Shown in pieces: positions 46,635 through 55,461 of a DNA stretch of 64,000 nt (positions are counted from its first letter, which is position 1; each line of letters opens with the position of its first letter). The stretch covers positions 53,733 to 117,732 of the forward strand of contig FR887373.1 in assembly GCA_000431795.1 (NCBI GenBank), written 5' to 3'. Both the position numbers and the translations under genes were made by a program. The notes under the pieces are model-generated. The model made no database searches, was not told the DNA's origin, and saw nothing but the letters and a program-made list of their open reading frames with translations. This stretch comes from Clostridium sp. CAG:302. GTDB taxonomy: Bacteria; Bacillota_I; Bacilli_A; RF39; UBA660.

Positions 46635-47512
46635 AATTGAATAAAAAGAAAAAGTTTGATACTAAAAAACTAGAAAAAATTATTAAAAATAAAAATACTT
46701 ATTATAATTTCTTTCTTTTTATAATAGGTATGGCACTTAGTGCTATTTCTGTCAGTGTATTTTATTCTCCTAATGAAGTAGTTACTACTGGTAGTACAGG
46801 ACTTGCAATTATATTAAACAAATATTTAAATATAGATTTATCATTATTGGTATTATGTTTATCATCAATGTTACTTGTTTTATCCTTTTTAGTATTTGGT
46901 ATTAATTATGGATCAAAACATATACTCGGTACATTATTATTCCCAGTATTTTTAAAGAGCGCTACTTTAATAAATAGGGTTGTTAATTTTGAAGGAGTAT
47001 CTTTATTTCTACTTATAGTTATTGGTGGAGTACTTTCAGGCATTGGTTTCGGACTAGTTAAAAGAAGTAATTATAGTCTTGGAGGCTTTTATGTACTATA
47101 TGATATTATTAATAAAAAATTTAAAATATCCGTTGGTAAGGCTAGTTTGATATGTAATAGTATGATTATAATACTTAGTATATTTACTTTTGGTATAGAT
47201 AAATGTATATATGCTATTATTGGATTATATATGACTAGTTATTTTGGTGATAAGATAATGCTTGGTATATCTAGTAATAAGGCTTTTTATATTATTACTA
47301 GAAGACCTTCAGAAGTTAAAGAATATATTATTAATAATTTAGATCATACTGTTACTGTGGTTAAGGCTAGAGGTGGTTATAGTGATAGAAAAAAGACTAT
47401 GCTTCTTTGTGTAATACCTACTGTTGAATATGTAAAAATGAAAGAAGTTATTAAAGCAATAGATGAAAGGGCTTTCTTCTTAGTTACTGATAGTTATACA
47501 GTATCTAAGTAG
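46631..47512 (+). CDS. YitT-family membrane protein, second copy
   Basis: This 293-residue paralogue of the preceding gene has the same layout: five membrane segments and a DUF2179 tail. It shows FYSPNEVVTTGSTGLAIILNK near 57 and KRSNYSLGGFYVLYDIINKK near 145. The start codon overlaps the upstream stop, so the pair is translationally coupled and may form a heteromer. The two have diverged well beyond a recent duplication. ftsE follows after 85 bases with its own likely TATAAT at about 47563. Confidence 0.85.
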   Translation: MKLNKKKKFDTKKLEKIIKNKNTYYNFFLFIIGMALSAISVSVFYSPNEVVTTGSTGLAIILNKYLNIDLSLLVLCLSSMLLVLSFLVFGINYGSKHILGTLLFPVFLKSATLINRVVNFEGVSLFLLIVIGGVLSGIGFGLVKRSNYSLGGFYVLYDIINKKFKISVGKASLICNSMIIILSIFTFGIDKCIYAIIGLYMTSYFGDKIMLGISSNKAFYIITRRPSEVKEYIINNLDHTVTVVKARGGYSDRKKTMLLCVIPTVEYVKMKEVIKAIDERAFFLVTDSYTVSK

Positions 47513-47597
47513 GAAAATTATGTAAAATAATAGATAGATATTTAAAAAATATTGAAATAATGGTATAATTAATTATACAGATATGGAGGTAGTAAAA

Positions 47598-48293
47598 GTG
47601 GAGTTAATTAGAATTAGTGATGTTCAAAAGACTTATAAAACCGGTACTGTAGCACTATATGATTTTAATCTTAGTATTAAAAAAGGCGAATTTGTATTTG
47701 TAATAGGTGCTTCAGGTAGTGGTAAGTCTACTTTGATAAAAATGTTATATAGGGAAGAAAAACCTGATAAAGGTTCTATAATAATAGGTGGTATTAATGT
47801 AGCAAAACTTAGAAATAGAAAAGTATATGCTCTAAGAAGAAAGTTAGGAGTAGTCTTTCAAGATTTTAAACTATTACCTAAGCTTACAGTATATGAAAAT
47901 GTAGCTTTTGCTATGGAAGTACTAGGTTATGACAAAAAAGAAATACATAAAAGGGTAATGGATGTTCTTGACTTGGTAGGGTTAAAAAATAAAGTAAGAC
48001 AGTTTCCAGACCAGTTATCTGGCGGTGAGCAACAAAGAGTAGTTATAGCAAGAGCTATTGTTAATAAACCTAAACTTCTTATATGTGATGAACCTACAGG
48101 TAACTTAGATCCTGATACTTCATTGGAAATTATGAAGGTACTTGATGAAATTAATGCAATGGGTACTACAATCATAATGGCTACTCATGATAGAGATATT
48201 GTTGATAAAATGAAGAAAAGAGTTATAGTACTCGATAGAGGAAGACTTGCTAAAGATATAGAGAAAGGAAGCTACTGCAATGAAAAGTTTTAG
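47598..48293 (+). CDS. ftsE: Cell division ATP-binding protein FtsE
   Basis: FtsE is the ABC ATPase that with FtsX activates septal or lateral peptidoglycan hydrolases. The 231-residue product has Walker A GASGSGKST near 35, signature LSGGEQQR near 137, Walker B LLICDEPTGNLD near 155 and the H-loop ATHDRD near 190. GTG 47598 is taken as the start because ATG 47583 is part of the GGAGG ribosome site. It overlaps ftsX by 14 bases. Confidence 0.94.
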   Translation: MELIRISDVQKTYKTGTVALYDFNLSIKKGEFVFVIGASGSGKSTLIKMLYREEKPDKGSIIIGGINVAKLRNRKVYALRRKLGVVFQDFKLLPKLTVYENVAFAMEVLGYDKKEIHKRVMDVLDLVGLKNKVRQFPDQLSGGEQQRVVIARAIVNKPKLLICDEPTGNLDPDTSLEIMKVLDEINAMGTTIIMATHDRDIVDKMKKRVIVLDRGRLAKDIEKGSYCNEKF

Positions 48294-49200
48294 AAGTATA
48301 AGAAGATATTTTAGAGATGCTATTCATGGAGTATTTAGAAACTTTTCTTTATCACTTGCATCAATTTCATGTATAACTATTACTTTAATAGTAGTGGCAG
48401 TATCATTAATTTTATCTTATAATGTTGAGCATTTTTCTGATTCAATTAGAAAAGATGTAACTGTAGTTATGTTTTTGAAGAAAGAAACTACAAAAGAAGA
48501 TTTAACTAAAATAAAAAAAGAACTTGAGAGTATTGAAAATATTGAAAATAGTAGTATTGAACTTAAGACTAAAGAAGAGTCTGCTAATGAATTAAAAAAT
48601 GGTAATGAAATATTTGCCACTACTGTTGATAGATGGACTGAAGAAACAAATCCTTTACTTGATAGTTATATGTTTAAAGTAAAAGATATCGTTCAAATAG
48701 ATGATACAGTAAAAGAAGTAAAAAACTTATCTTTTTCTAAAGATAAGATAAATAATATTAATTATGGAGAAGATATTGTACATCAATTAATTGAAGTGTT
48801 TAATGTGGTAAAGAAAATATGTATAGTAGCAGTTTTATCATTAGTTCTAGTTACAGCATTCTTAATTGCTAATACTATCAAACTTGCTATATACTCTAGA
48901 AAAAGAGAAATTGAAATAATGAGACTAGTAGGAGCTTCAAATATATCTATTAAAATACCATTCATTATTGAAGGATTATTTATAGGACTTCTTGGTTCTA
49001 TAGTACCAATACTTATTACTATATTTGGTTATACTTCTTTATATGATTACTTTGGTGGTAAATTATTTGGCTCTGGCCTTGCCGAACTAGTTAACCCAAT
49101 GCCATTTATATATCAAGTATCTGGTGTACTTGTAGTTATTGGTATTGTTGTTGGTATGATAGGAAGTTATCAAGCAGTAAGAAAATACTTAAAAATATAG
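48280..49200 (+). CDS. ftsX: Cell division protein FtsX
   Basis: FtsX is the membrane partner of FtsE. The 306-residue product has a first membrane segment (about 24-46), an extracytoplasmic loop (50-170) and three C-terminal segments. The family motif LANTIKLAIYSRKREIEIMRLVGAS lies near 190-215. The start lies inside ftsE. A terminator overlaps its stop codon, and a DnaA-box-like pair follows at once. Confidence 0.95.
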   Translation: MKSFRSIRRYFRDAIHGVFRNFSLSLASISCITITLIVVAVSLILSYNVEHFSDSIRKDVTVVMFLKKETTKEDLTKIKKELESIENIENSSIELKTKEESANELKNGNEIFATTVDRWTEETNPLLDSYMFKVKDIVQIDDTVKEVKNLSFSKDKINNINYGEDIVHQLIEVFNVVKKICIVAVLSLVLVTAFLIANTIKLAIYSRKREIEIMRLVGASNISIKIPFIIEGLFIGLLGSIVPILITIFGYTSLYDYFGGKLFGSGLAELVNPMPFIYQVSGVLVVIGIVVGMIGSYQAVRKYLKI

Positions 49201-49214
49201 TATTTTCTTTTTTT
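49181..49214 (+). terminator. Terminator overlapping the ftsX end
   Basis: GAAAATACT (49181-49189) and AGTATTTTC (49199-49207) form a perfect 9 bp stem followed by seven T. Confidence 0.88.
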
Positions 49215-49235
49215 ATCCACAGATACTGTTGATAC
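49213..49235. promoter_or_regulatory. Inverted DnaA-box pair with 5-base spacer
   Basis: TTATCCACA (49213-49221, perfect consensus) and TGTTGATAC (49227-49235, inverted) are separated by gatac. The 9-5-9 arrangement equals those at 926-948 and 2202-2224, but this one is about 48 kb from dnaA. It starts in the T run of the ftsX terminator. Confidence 0.55.
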
Positions 49236-49242
49236 ATAAAAA

Positions 49243-49794
49243 TTATCTATTCTTTGTTATTTTCTTATATTCATTAATACCATATTTTTCATTTAATGTA
49301 TCATAAAAGATAAACTTATGTGGTGGATTATAAGTTAAATAAATAAAACCTAGATATATTATAATTATTATAGGAACTGAAAGTGTATTTAATACTTTTA
49401 GTTCTTTTTCTTTTAGTATATTATAACTTACTATTTGACCTATAATATATACTATTATCATGAGAGTTATTGATATAAATGGAGATTCTCCTAATAACTT
49501 ATATAGAGGTATATATATTACTAAGTATAATGGTATTTGCATTAATGGAATGAAATATGTATTAAATGGTAAATTATTATATGTAATATTATATTTCTTT
49601 AAAAGAATATATTCTATCAAACTATATATTAGTGTTGAAGTAAATAATATTTTCATGTGTTCCCAGATGCTTTCATTTACTGGAAAGATAAAAGAAAAGA
49701 TAATATTAGGAAAAATATCATAAGCAAAATGTGATATAAAAGATAATATAGTTATAATAACTACTCCAAGTATTTTTATTTTCTTTAAATTCAT
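49243..49794 (-). CDS. Polytopic membrane protein, DUF6512-like
   Basis: This 183-residue product has about five membrane segments. The motif FIFPVNESIWEHMKILFTSTL near 35-55 is recalled from DUF6512 proteins of Bacillota. It is convergent with ftsX and divergent from the next gene. An AAAGGAG site lies ahead of the start. The function is unknown. Confidence 0.6.
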   Translation of the reverse strand: MNLKKIKILGVVIITILSFISHFAYDIFPNIIFSFIFPVNESIWEHMKILFTSTLIYSLIEYILLKKYNITYNNLPFNTYFIPLMQIPLYLVIYIPLYKLLGESPFISITLMIIVYIIGQIVSYNILKEKELKVLNTLSVPIIIIIYLGFIYLTYNPPHKFIFYDTLNEKYGINEYKKITKNR

Positions 49795-49828
49795 ATATTT
49801 ATACTCCTTTATTTATTATATTATTAAT

Positions 49829-49909
49829 ATGGCTAAATAATTAAAAAATATTAATTTTAGAGATTACAAGCTCTAAAATTCTTTATGAAGACTTAATGGC
49901 TTCATAAAG
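49829..49909. repeat. Twin-hairpin element, copy D (best preserved)
   Basis: ATATGGCTAA leads, then two hairpins abut at 49880/49881. Hairpin 1 (49853-49880) has a 10 bp stem AATTTTAGAG, an A.G mismatch, a T-A pair and loop TACA. Hairpin 2 (49881-49909) has a 10 bp stem CTTTATGAAG, an A.G mismatch, a C-G pair and loop TTAAT. Stem sequences are unrelated to other copies, while the layout is identical. It lies between two divergent genes, upstream of a TATAAT near 49975. Confidence 0.65.
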
Positions 49910-49994
49910 CATCGAACAACAAAGCGTGAGATGAAAAACTAATAAATACCTTTATTTTTATATACTTTTTTAGTATAATATATATTGTGATAGT

Positions 49995-51242
49995 ATGAAA
50001 AAAAGTTATATATTTATAGGTATATTTTTAATATTTATTATAATTATTACAGTAGTAGGTAGTATCATAGTTACAGGTAATATTAAAGTAAGTGAAGATA
50101 AAGATATTCTACTAGTGCAAAGTAATAAAGAAGTATATTTTAAACCTTATGGTTATAGTATAGATAATCCTAATATAGTAGTTAATCCTTATGGTAATAG
50201 TCCTTTAACAGCACTAGTAATGTTTGAAACAGATAACTATAGTGAAGTATCTATTAAAATATTAAGTAAAGATGGTAATAGTGATATAAATTATACATTT
50301 AGTAAAAATAAGTATCATTTAATACCAATATATGGATTATATGCTGATTATGATAATACAGTTATATTATCAAGTGAAGATAAAAGTAAAACTATTAACA
50401 TCAAGACTAGTAGTTTACCAGAAAACTTTACTTATGTAGATAATATGACTTATGATAATTTTATATTTTATAATAGTAATTACCCTTATGCTATTGATAG
50501 TAATGGTGAAGTAAGATGGTATTTAAATAGTAATTATTATGGTAATATAAGTATGACCAATGAGTCTTCAATTGTTATTGGTAGCGATAGATATAATGAG
50601 AATGGTAATGTAATATCTTTATATCAAATGAACCTATTAGGTAAAGTTTATAATGAATATATAGTTAATAATTATTATGGAGTTAATACTGTTTATGGAG
50701 GAATAATTAGTGTACTTTCTGATGATGTTATCTCTATTGATTTACAGACTGGTAATACTATAAAGAAGTATTTTAAGAAAGATGATTATGATTATATTGA
50801 TAATGTAGATGGTAATATTATTTTAAGAAAGAATAATGGCTTCTATAAGGTGGTGGATAATAATAAATTAGAAGATACTACTTATGAATATAAAGAAAAA
50901 GTAATAAGTTTTTATAATAATACTTCTAATTATAGTATTGCGCCTTCGGTTAGATATGGTAGGCTAGATGAGACTACTGAAAGTAAAAAGAAGATATCTT
51001 TAATTAACTATGATAAAAGTAATGATGTAGGTATTTCTTTTGAGAAAGAAGTAGATAGGACAATGATTAAGAATAATAATAAGGATAAAGTTTATGTTAT
51101 TCTTGATAAGTTTTTAGATAAGAGAGTTTATGAAGTATCTGATACTTTTTATATTAATGATACGGGGCTTAATGGTAAATATACAGTTTATGTTAAAGTA
51201 AAAGATAAACTATATAGGACAGATTATTATATTGAGGTGTAA
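49995..51242 (+). CDS. Aryl-sulfotransferase-like extracytoplasmic protein without catalytic histidines
   Basis: This 415-residue product has an N-terminal membrane segment (about 5-27). Residues 40-130 match the arylsulfotransferase N-terminal domain pattern (VNPYGNSPLTALVMFET, YHLIPIYGLYADYDNTVIL). The rest is a Tyr/Asn-rich beta repeat region reminiscent of a propeller. PLP-independent ASST enzymes use histidines in the propeller, but the whole protein has a single histidine, at about 108 in the N-domain, so sulfotransfer is unlikely. Its 3' end abuts the polymerase gene. Confidence 0.6.
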   Translation: MKKSYIFIGIFLIFIIIITVVGSIIVTGNIKVSEDKDILLVQSNKEVYFKPYGYSIDNPNIVVNPYGNSPLTALVMFETDNYSEVSIKILSKDGNSDINYTFSKNKYHLIPIYGLYADYDNTVILSSEDKSKTINIKTSSLPENFTYVDNMTYDNFIFYNSNYPYAIDSNGEVRWYLNSNYYGNISMTNESSIVIGSDRYNENGNVISLYQMNLLGKVYNEYIVNNYYGVNTVYGGIISVLSDDVISIDLQTGNTIKKYFKKDDYDYIDNVDGNIILRKNNGFYKVVDNNKLEDTTYEYKEKVISFYNNTSNYSIAPSVRYGRLDETTESKKKISLINYDKSNDVGISFEKEVDRTMIKNNNKDKVYVILDKFLDKRVYEVSDTFYINDTGLNGKYTVYVKVKDKLYRTDYYIEV

Positions 51243-51243
51243 A

Positions 51244-52440
51244 ATGGAAAGAATAATTTTACATGTTGATGTTAATAACGCTTTTCTTAGCTGGTCTGCG
51301 GTGTGGCTACTAAAGAATGGTTATGAAAAAGATATTAGAAATAGGTATGCTATTATTGCTGGAGATGAAACACAAAGAAGAGGTATTGTTTTAGCAAAGA
51401 GTAATTTGTGTAAAAAGAAAGGTGTTAAGACTGCTGAAGCAATTTATTTAGCTAGAAAAAAGTGTCCTTATTTAGAGATTTATCCTCCTAGATATGATGT
51501 ATATAAAAAGTTTTCAGATATGATGTATAAATATTTATGTAATTATACTAATATTATTGAAAGATATTCTATTGATGAGTGTTTTCTTGATTACACTGGT
51601 AGTGTTAAGTTGTTTGGTGATCCAGTAAAAGTAGCTTACAAAATTAAAGATGAGATTTATAGAAAATTTGGATTTACGGTCAATGTTGGTGTTGGTAATA
51701 ATAAATTACTTGCTAAAATGGCTTCTGACTTTGAAAAGCCTAATAAAGTACATACGCTATTTAGTAATGAGGTCGAAACTAAAATGTTTCCTCTGCCTAT
51801 TGATGATTTATTTATGACTGGTAGAGCAACTGCTAAAAAACTTAGAGAGATGGGAATTACTACAATTGGAGAACTTGCTAGAGTTCCTGTAGAAGAACTT
51901 ACTAAGAAGTTTAAATCTATGGGTAAGATGTTACATGATTATGCAAATGGTATTGATAATAGTGAAGTTATGTATGAAAGAGAACAAGCTAAGAGTATTT
52001 CTAACTCGACAGTTCTTCCATATAACTATAGAGATTCTGGCATGATAAAGAATGTTATATCTGATTTATCTAAGGAAATTGGTAAAAAGTTAAGAGACAA
52101 TAAATTATATGCTGATACGATTGGCATTTGGTTTAAATATACTTATTTTGATAAGATTAGTAAACAAGTTAAACTAGATAATAGTATCGCAAATGATGAA
52201 GAAATAGCAGGAAAGGCTTTTAGTATTTTTAATGAACTATGGAATGGTGAAGATGGTATTAGAAGTGTATGTGTATTTGTCAGTGGCCTATCTAATGAAA
52301 GAAAAGTGCAGCTTTCTTTATTTGATGAAAAGGTAGAAGAGGAAGAGAAGGAAGATAAACTACAAGAAGTAATTGATGACATTAGAAATAAGTTTGGTGA
52401 TAGTGTTATTGGTTTTGCAAATGAGAAAAATAACAAGTAG
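51244..52440 (+). CDS. Y-family DNA polymerase (DinB/UvrX type)
   Basis: Y-family polymerases copy past DNA lesions. The 398-residue product has HVDVNNAFLSW near residue 6 (first catalytic aspartate), YSIDECFLDYTG near 103 (catalytic SIDE motif), VGVGNNKLLAKMASD near 140 and a helix-hairpin-helix near 195. The clamp-binding QLSLFDE is near 355, to dock on DnaN. ATG 51244 follows GAGGTG. The 998-residue unknown gene starts 9 bases later, so the two are probably co-transcribed. The subgroup looks closer to UvrX than to Pol IV, but this is uncertain. Confidence 0.9.
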   Translation: MERIILHVDVNNAFLSWSAVWLLKNGYEKDIRNRYAIIAGDETQRRGIVLAKSNLCKKKGVKTAEAIYLARKKCPYLEIYPPRYDVYKKFSDMMYKYLCNYTNIIERYSIDECFLDYTGSVKLFGDPVKVAYKIKDEIYRKFGFTVNVGVGNNKLLAKMASDFEKPNKVHTLFSNEVETKMFPLPIDDLFMTGRATAKKLREMGITTIGELARVPVEELTKKFKSMGKMLHDYANGIDNSEVMYEREQAKSISNSTVLPYNYRDSGMIKNVISDLSKEIGKKLRDNKLYADTIGIWFKYTYFDKISKQVKLDNSIANDEEIAGKAFSIFNELWNGEDGIRSVCVFVSGLSNERKVQLSLFDEKVEEEEKEDKLQEVIDDIRNKFGDSVIGFANEKNNK

Positions 52441-52449
52441 GGAGGTATT

Positions 52450-55446
52450 ATGGGATTATTTGATGGATTTAAAAAAAGAAAAAAAGACTATAAAGAAGTA
52501 GCTGCGGATAACACAAAATTATCGGAAAGAGATATGCTTATCAATAAAATCGGTAGTGATAAAATACAATATATTTGTGATATGTATATGATAAAAAAAG
52601 ATAATTTATCTATTGATTTTTTAACAAAATTAGCTTCTTCTGAAGAAATAATTAACTTTTTAACTCAAAACTTTTTAACTTCTGAAAGTGTACAAAAAAT
52701 GAATAATAATAATTTTTCATTGAACGATGCCTTGAATAATTTTCAATATGATATTTTACGATTTCCTGTTTTATTTAAAGATGATGAAAAAAATAAGATA
52801 TTATTACTTAATAAAGAAATAAAGGTTTCACAAGGCAATTATGTATCTGTTCAAATGGATGATTTTAATTTAAATAACCTATCTCTCAATGAAGAATATG
52901 ATACAGCTATACAATCTTATTTTAGTAATGTTACTATAAAAAAAGATAGTAAAAAGATTTTATCTGTCAAACTAAATGATATCTATTCTATTTCAGATAT
53001 TAATATGTTGTTTCCTAGTAATAATATTTATTATAATACTCATGATTTTTCTTATTGTGTAGATAATTCATTACAAATAAATGATAAAACTATTGTTGTT
53101 ATTAGTTCGGAAAAATTCAAAGCTTTGACTGAAATACAAGTAGAAAATTTAAAAAACTGTATAGTTGTATTGAAAGATGATATAAATAAAATTAATAAAT
53201 TATATGATAATTTTAGAAATAAAAGTTTTAATGATAATTTTTCTGCTTTAGAAAATGATAATCTAAATAATGAACTTATTAAAACTAATCATTTATTATA
53301 TATAGTCAATAATTCTAATTTAGATAGTAATAGAAAGAAGTATTTTGAATATTGGATAAAAAAATATTATAAAAATAATAGTTTACCTTATTATGTACAG
53401 GAATTTGCTGATAAGTTAACTAAAGAAATAGGAATAGATGAGATAAAAAGAATCTCCTACCAATTTGATGATTTGGAATATAATAAAAAAATAAATGTTA
53501 TTGAACTTGATAATTATGATGTATCAATATTTTTAGGTGAATTTGAAAATATTGATAATGTAAATTTATCTACATTAATTAATGCTGTTAGTAAATTAAA
53601 TAGTGAGGAAAAAGAAATAGTACTTGGTAATTTCAGAGTTAAAAATAAGCTTGCAAGTGAAATACTTAATGAATGTAGTGGTGATATATATAGTTATTTT
53701 GAATCATTAAAATTAAAATTATCTGTTACTGAAATATTGTCTTTGCTTGATGTTAAGAAGATTAAAGATAATTTTATCGGGGATAAAAAATATTTAGAAT
53801 ATAAACTATTTGCTAGTTTATGCCGCAGTGAAGTGGAAGTAAATGAAACAATCTCTTACTTACTTAATAATGATGAGATGTTTATAGAGTTTTTTAAACA
53901 AAGTACTAATTTTTATAGTGCACTTGAAAGTTTGAATGGAAAGTTGTTAATAGATACATTAACTAAACTTAAACAGAATAATATGGATACTCAATGTTAT
54001 GATTTTGTTAGTTGCCTTTCTTTAGATACCCAAAAGGAACTTATTGATGAGAAACTTGATGATGAAATTATTTCTATACTTATACCAAAATTTAGAATAG
54101 ATGCGGTAAATTATTTTTTTAAGGTGGATAATAGAGCAAATTATTTATTTAAAAATTTTGATATGCAAAATTTTGTTAGAACTGGTGTAATATTTAATGA
54201 TACTATTTTAAGAAGTAATGAATTTTTTGATATGCTGAAGAGTAAAAGTTTTGTGGACTTTCGAATAAATATAAATAATGTTGAAGTTGGTAATTCACCT
54301 GAGTTTATTGAAATTAAACTAAAAAAATATTATGATGCAATATTTAATGATTATGATGAAAATAAGGGAATGTTTAAGGAATATATAGAAATACTTGCTG
54401 CTCCTGATGTATTTAAGGATTATAAGAAATTTAATAATTATATATTAGATGATGATGCATTTCAAATTTTAAATTCGTCTAATCAATTAAAAAATGGTGA
54501 TTGTATTGATATGTTTAAAAAATTAACTAATCAAAAAATTAGCGAAGTACTTGTTGATGCACTCTTTGCCGATAATATTTATAATGTTCAGCTTAATATT
54601 AAGGAAATGTTTAGATTTAATAGTAAACTTAATGATAATGAAAAAGTAATTGATACTACTAGGGAACAATTTTATAAAATGATTTTGAATATAGATAATG
54701 TTCCTTGTACTGATAAAATTAAATTGTATAGAGAGTTAAAGGATAAAAATATTAATCTAATGTTTTATGAAGATCTTAGAAAACTAAAAGATAAATCTTA
54801 CAACCTTATTAAAAGTGAACTTTTTGACTTTAAAAATAATGGTGACTCCTATAACGAAGAATTAAGTAATAAATATGGTACTTCTGTTTATGATATGAGA
54901 AATAAAGATTTTTTCATGCTAGTTAGAGCGGAAAATGGACATAGAGATAAGGATAGATGGAGAAGAAACTGTTATTCAATTATATCAGATGATAATACTG
55001 ATGTTTTTGGCCATGGCTCTGTAAATATTTATGGATATAATTCATTTGAAAATGACAGAGTTCTTCATATGTTTGAAGGCGATGCTTTTAGTGGAGATGA
55101 AAATAAAAATTTTGGTAGTAGAGAAAGAGTTAATAGAATAATGACTCCTGAAGAGTTAGCAAATAGTAGTAGTTGGTATAGTGAAATACAATTAGTAAAT
55201 ATAAAAGATAGTAATTCAAAGAATACATATTTTGCTAAACAACCTGATTTTATAGTGGTATATAATAAACCATCTGAAGGGAATATAAGAGAGAGTAAAG
55301 AGAGAGGTATACCAATTGTTATTATAAATGAGCAAAGATTAAAAGATGATAAGAAAATTGACATTGATAAAAATATGGGTATGTATGATGATATATATAT
55401 TAATAATTCTTATGATGAAGAAAATAGTGATAGAAAAGCTAGATAA
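52450..55446 (+). CDS. Large cytosolic protein of unknown function
   Basis: This 998-residue protein begins MGLFDGFKKRKKDYKEV, with no signal peptide or membrane segment. Most of it is Asn/Lys/Asp-rich and predicted helical, with repeated leucine-spaced blocks from about 350 to 750. The C-terminal 180 residues look like a distinct folded module: RAENGHRDKDRWRRNCYSII, then VFGHGSVNIYGYNSF, SSSWYSEIQLVN, QPDFIVVYNKP and GIPIVIINEQRL. I recognise no family. GGGAGG precedes the start. It is sandwiched between a lesion-bypass polymerase and tex, so a nucleic-acid or stress role is possible but unproven. Confidence 0.75.
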   Translation: MGLFDGFKKRKKDYKEVAADNTKLSERDMLINKIGSDKIQYICDMYMIKKDNLSIDFLTKLASSEEIINFLTQNFLTSESVQKMNNNNFSLNDALNNFQYDILRFPVLFKDDEKNKILLLNKEIKVSQGNYVSVQMDDFNLNNLSLNEEYDTAIQSYFSNVTIKKDSKKILSVKLNDIYSISDINMLFPSNNIYYNTHDFSYCVDNSLQINDKTIVVISSEKFKALTEIQVENLKNCIVVLKDDINKINKLYDNFRNKSFNDNFSALENDNLNNELIKTNHLLYIVNNSNLDSNRKKYFEYWIKKYYKNNSLPYYVQEFADKLTKEIGIDEIKRISYQFDDLEYNKKINVIELDNYDVSIFLGEFENIDNVNLSTLINAVSKLNSEEKEIVLGNFRVKNKLASEILNECSGDIYSYFESLKLKLSVTEILSLLDVKKIKDNFIGDKKYLEYKLFASLCRSEVEVNETISYLLNNDEMFIEFFKQSTNFYSALESLNGKLLIDTLTKLKQNNMDTQCYDFVSCLSLDTQKELIDEKLDDEIISILIPKFRIDAVNYFFKVDNRANYLFKNFDMQNFVRTGVIFNDTILRSNEFFDMLKSKSFVDFRININNVEVGNSPEFIEIKLKKYYDAIFNDYDENKGMFKEYIEILAAPDVFKDYKKFNNYILDDDAFQILNSSNQLKNGDCIDMFKKLTNQKISEVLVDALFADNIYNVQLNIKEMFRFNSKLNDNEKVIDTTREQFYKMILNIDNVPCTDKIKLYRELKDKNINLMFYEDLRKLKDKSYNLIKSELFDFKNNGDSYNEELSNKYGTSVYDMRNKDFFMLVRAENGHRDKDRWRRNCYSIISDDNTDVFGHGSVNIYGYNSFENDRVLHMFEGDAFSGDENKNFGSRERVNRIMTPEELANSSSWYSEIQLVNIKDSNSKNTYFAKQPDFIVVYNKPSEGNIRESKERGIPIVIINEQRLKDDKKIDIDKNMGMYDDIYINNSYDEENSDRKAR

Positions 55447-55461
55447 GGAATGGTGATAGTA

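Noticed and set aside
51244..52440. Classic LexA (SOS) box upstream of the Y-family polymerase
   Set aside because: No GAAC-N4-GTTC site is visible in the short upstream spacer. The gene appears to be transcribed from further upstream.
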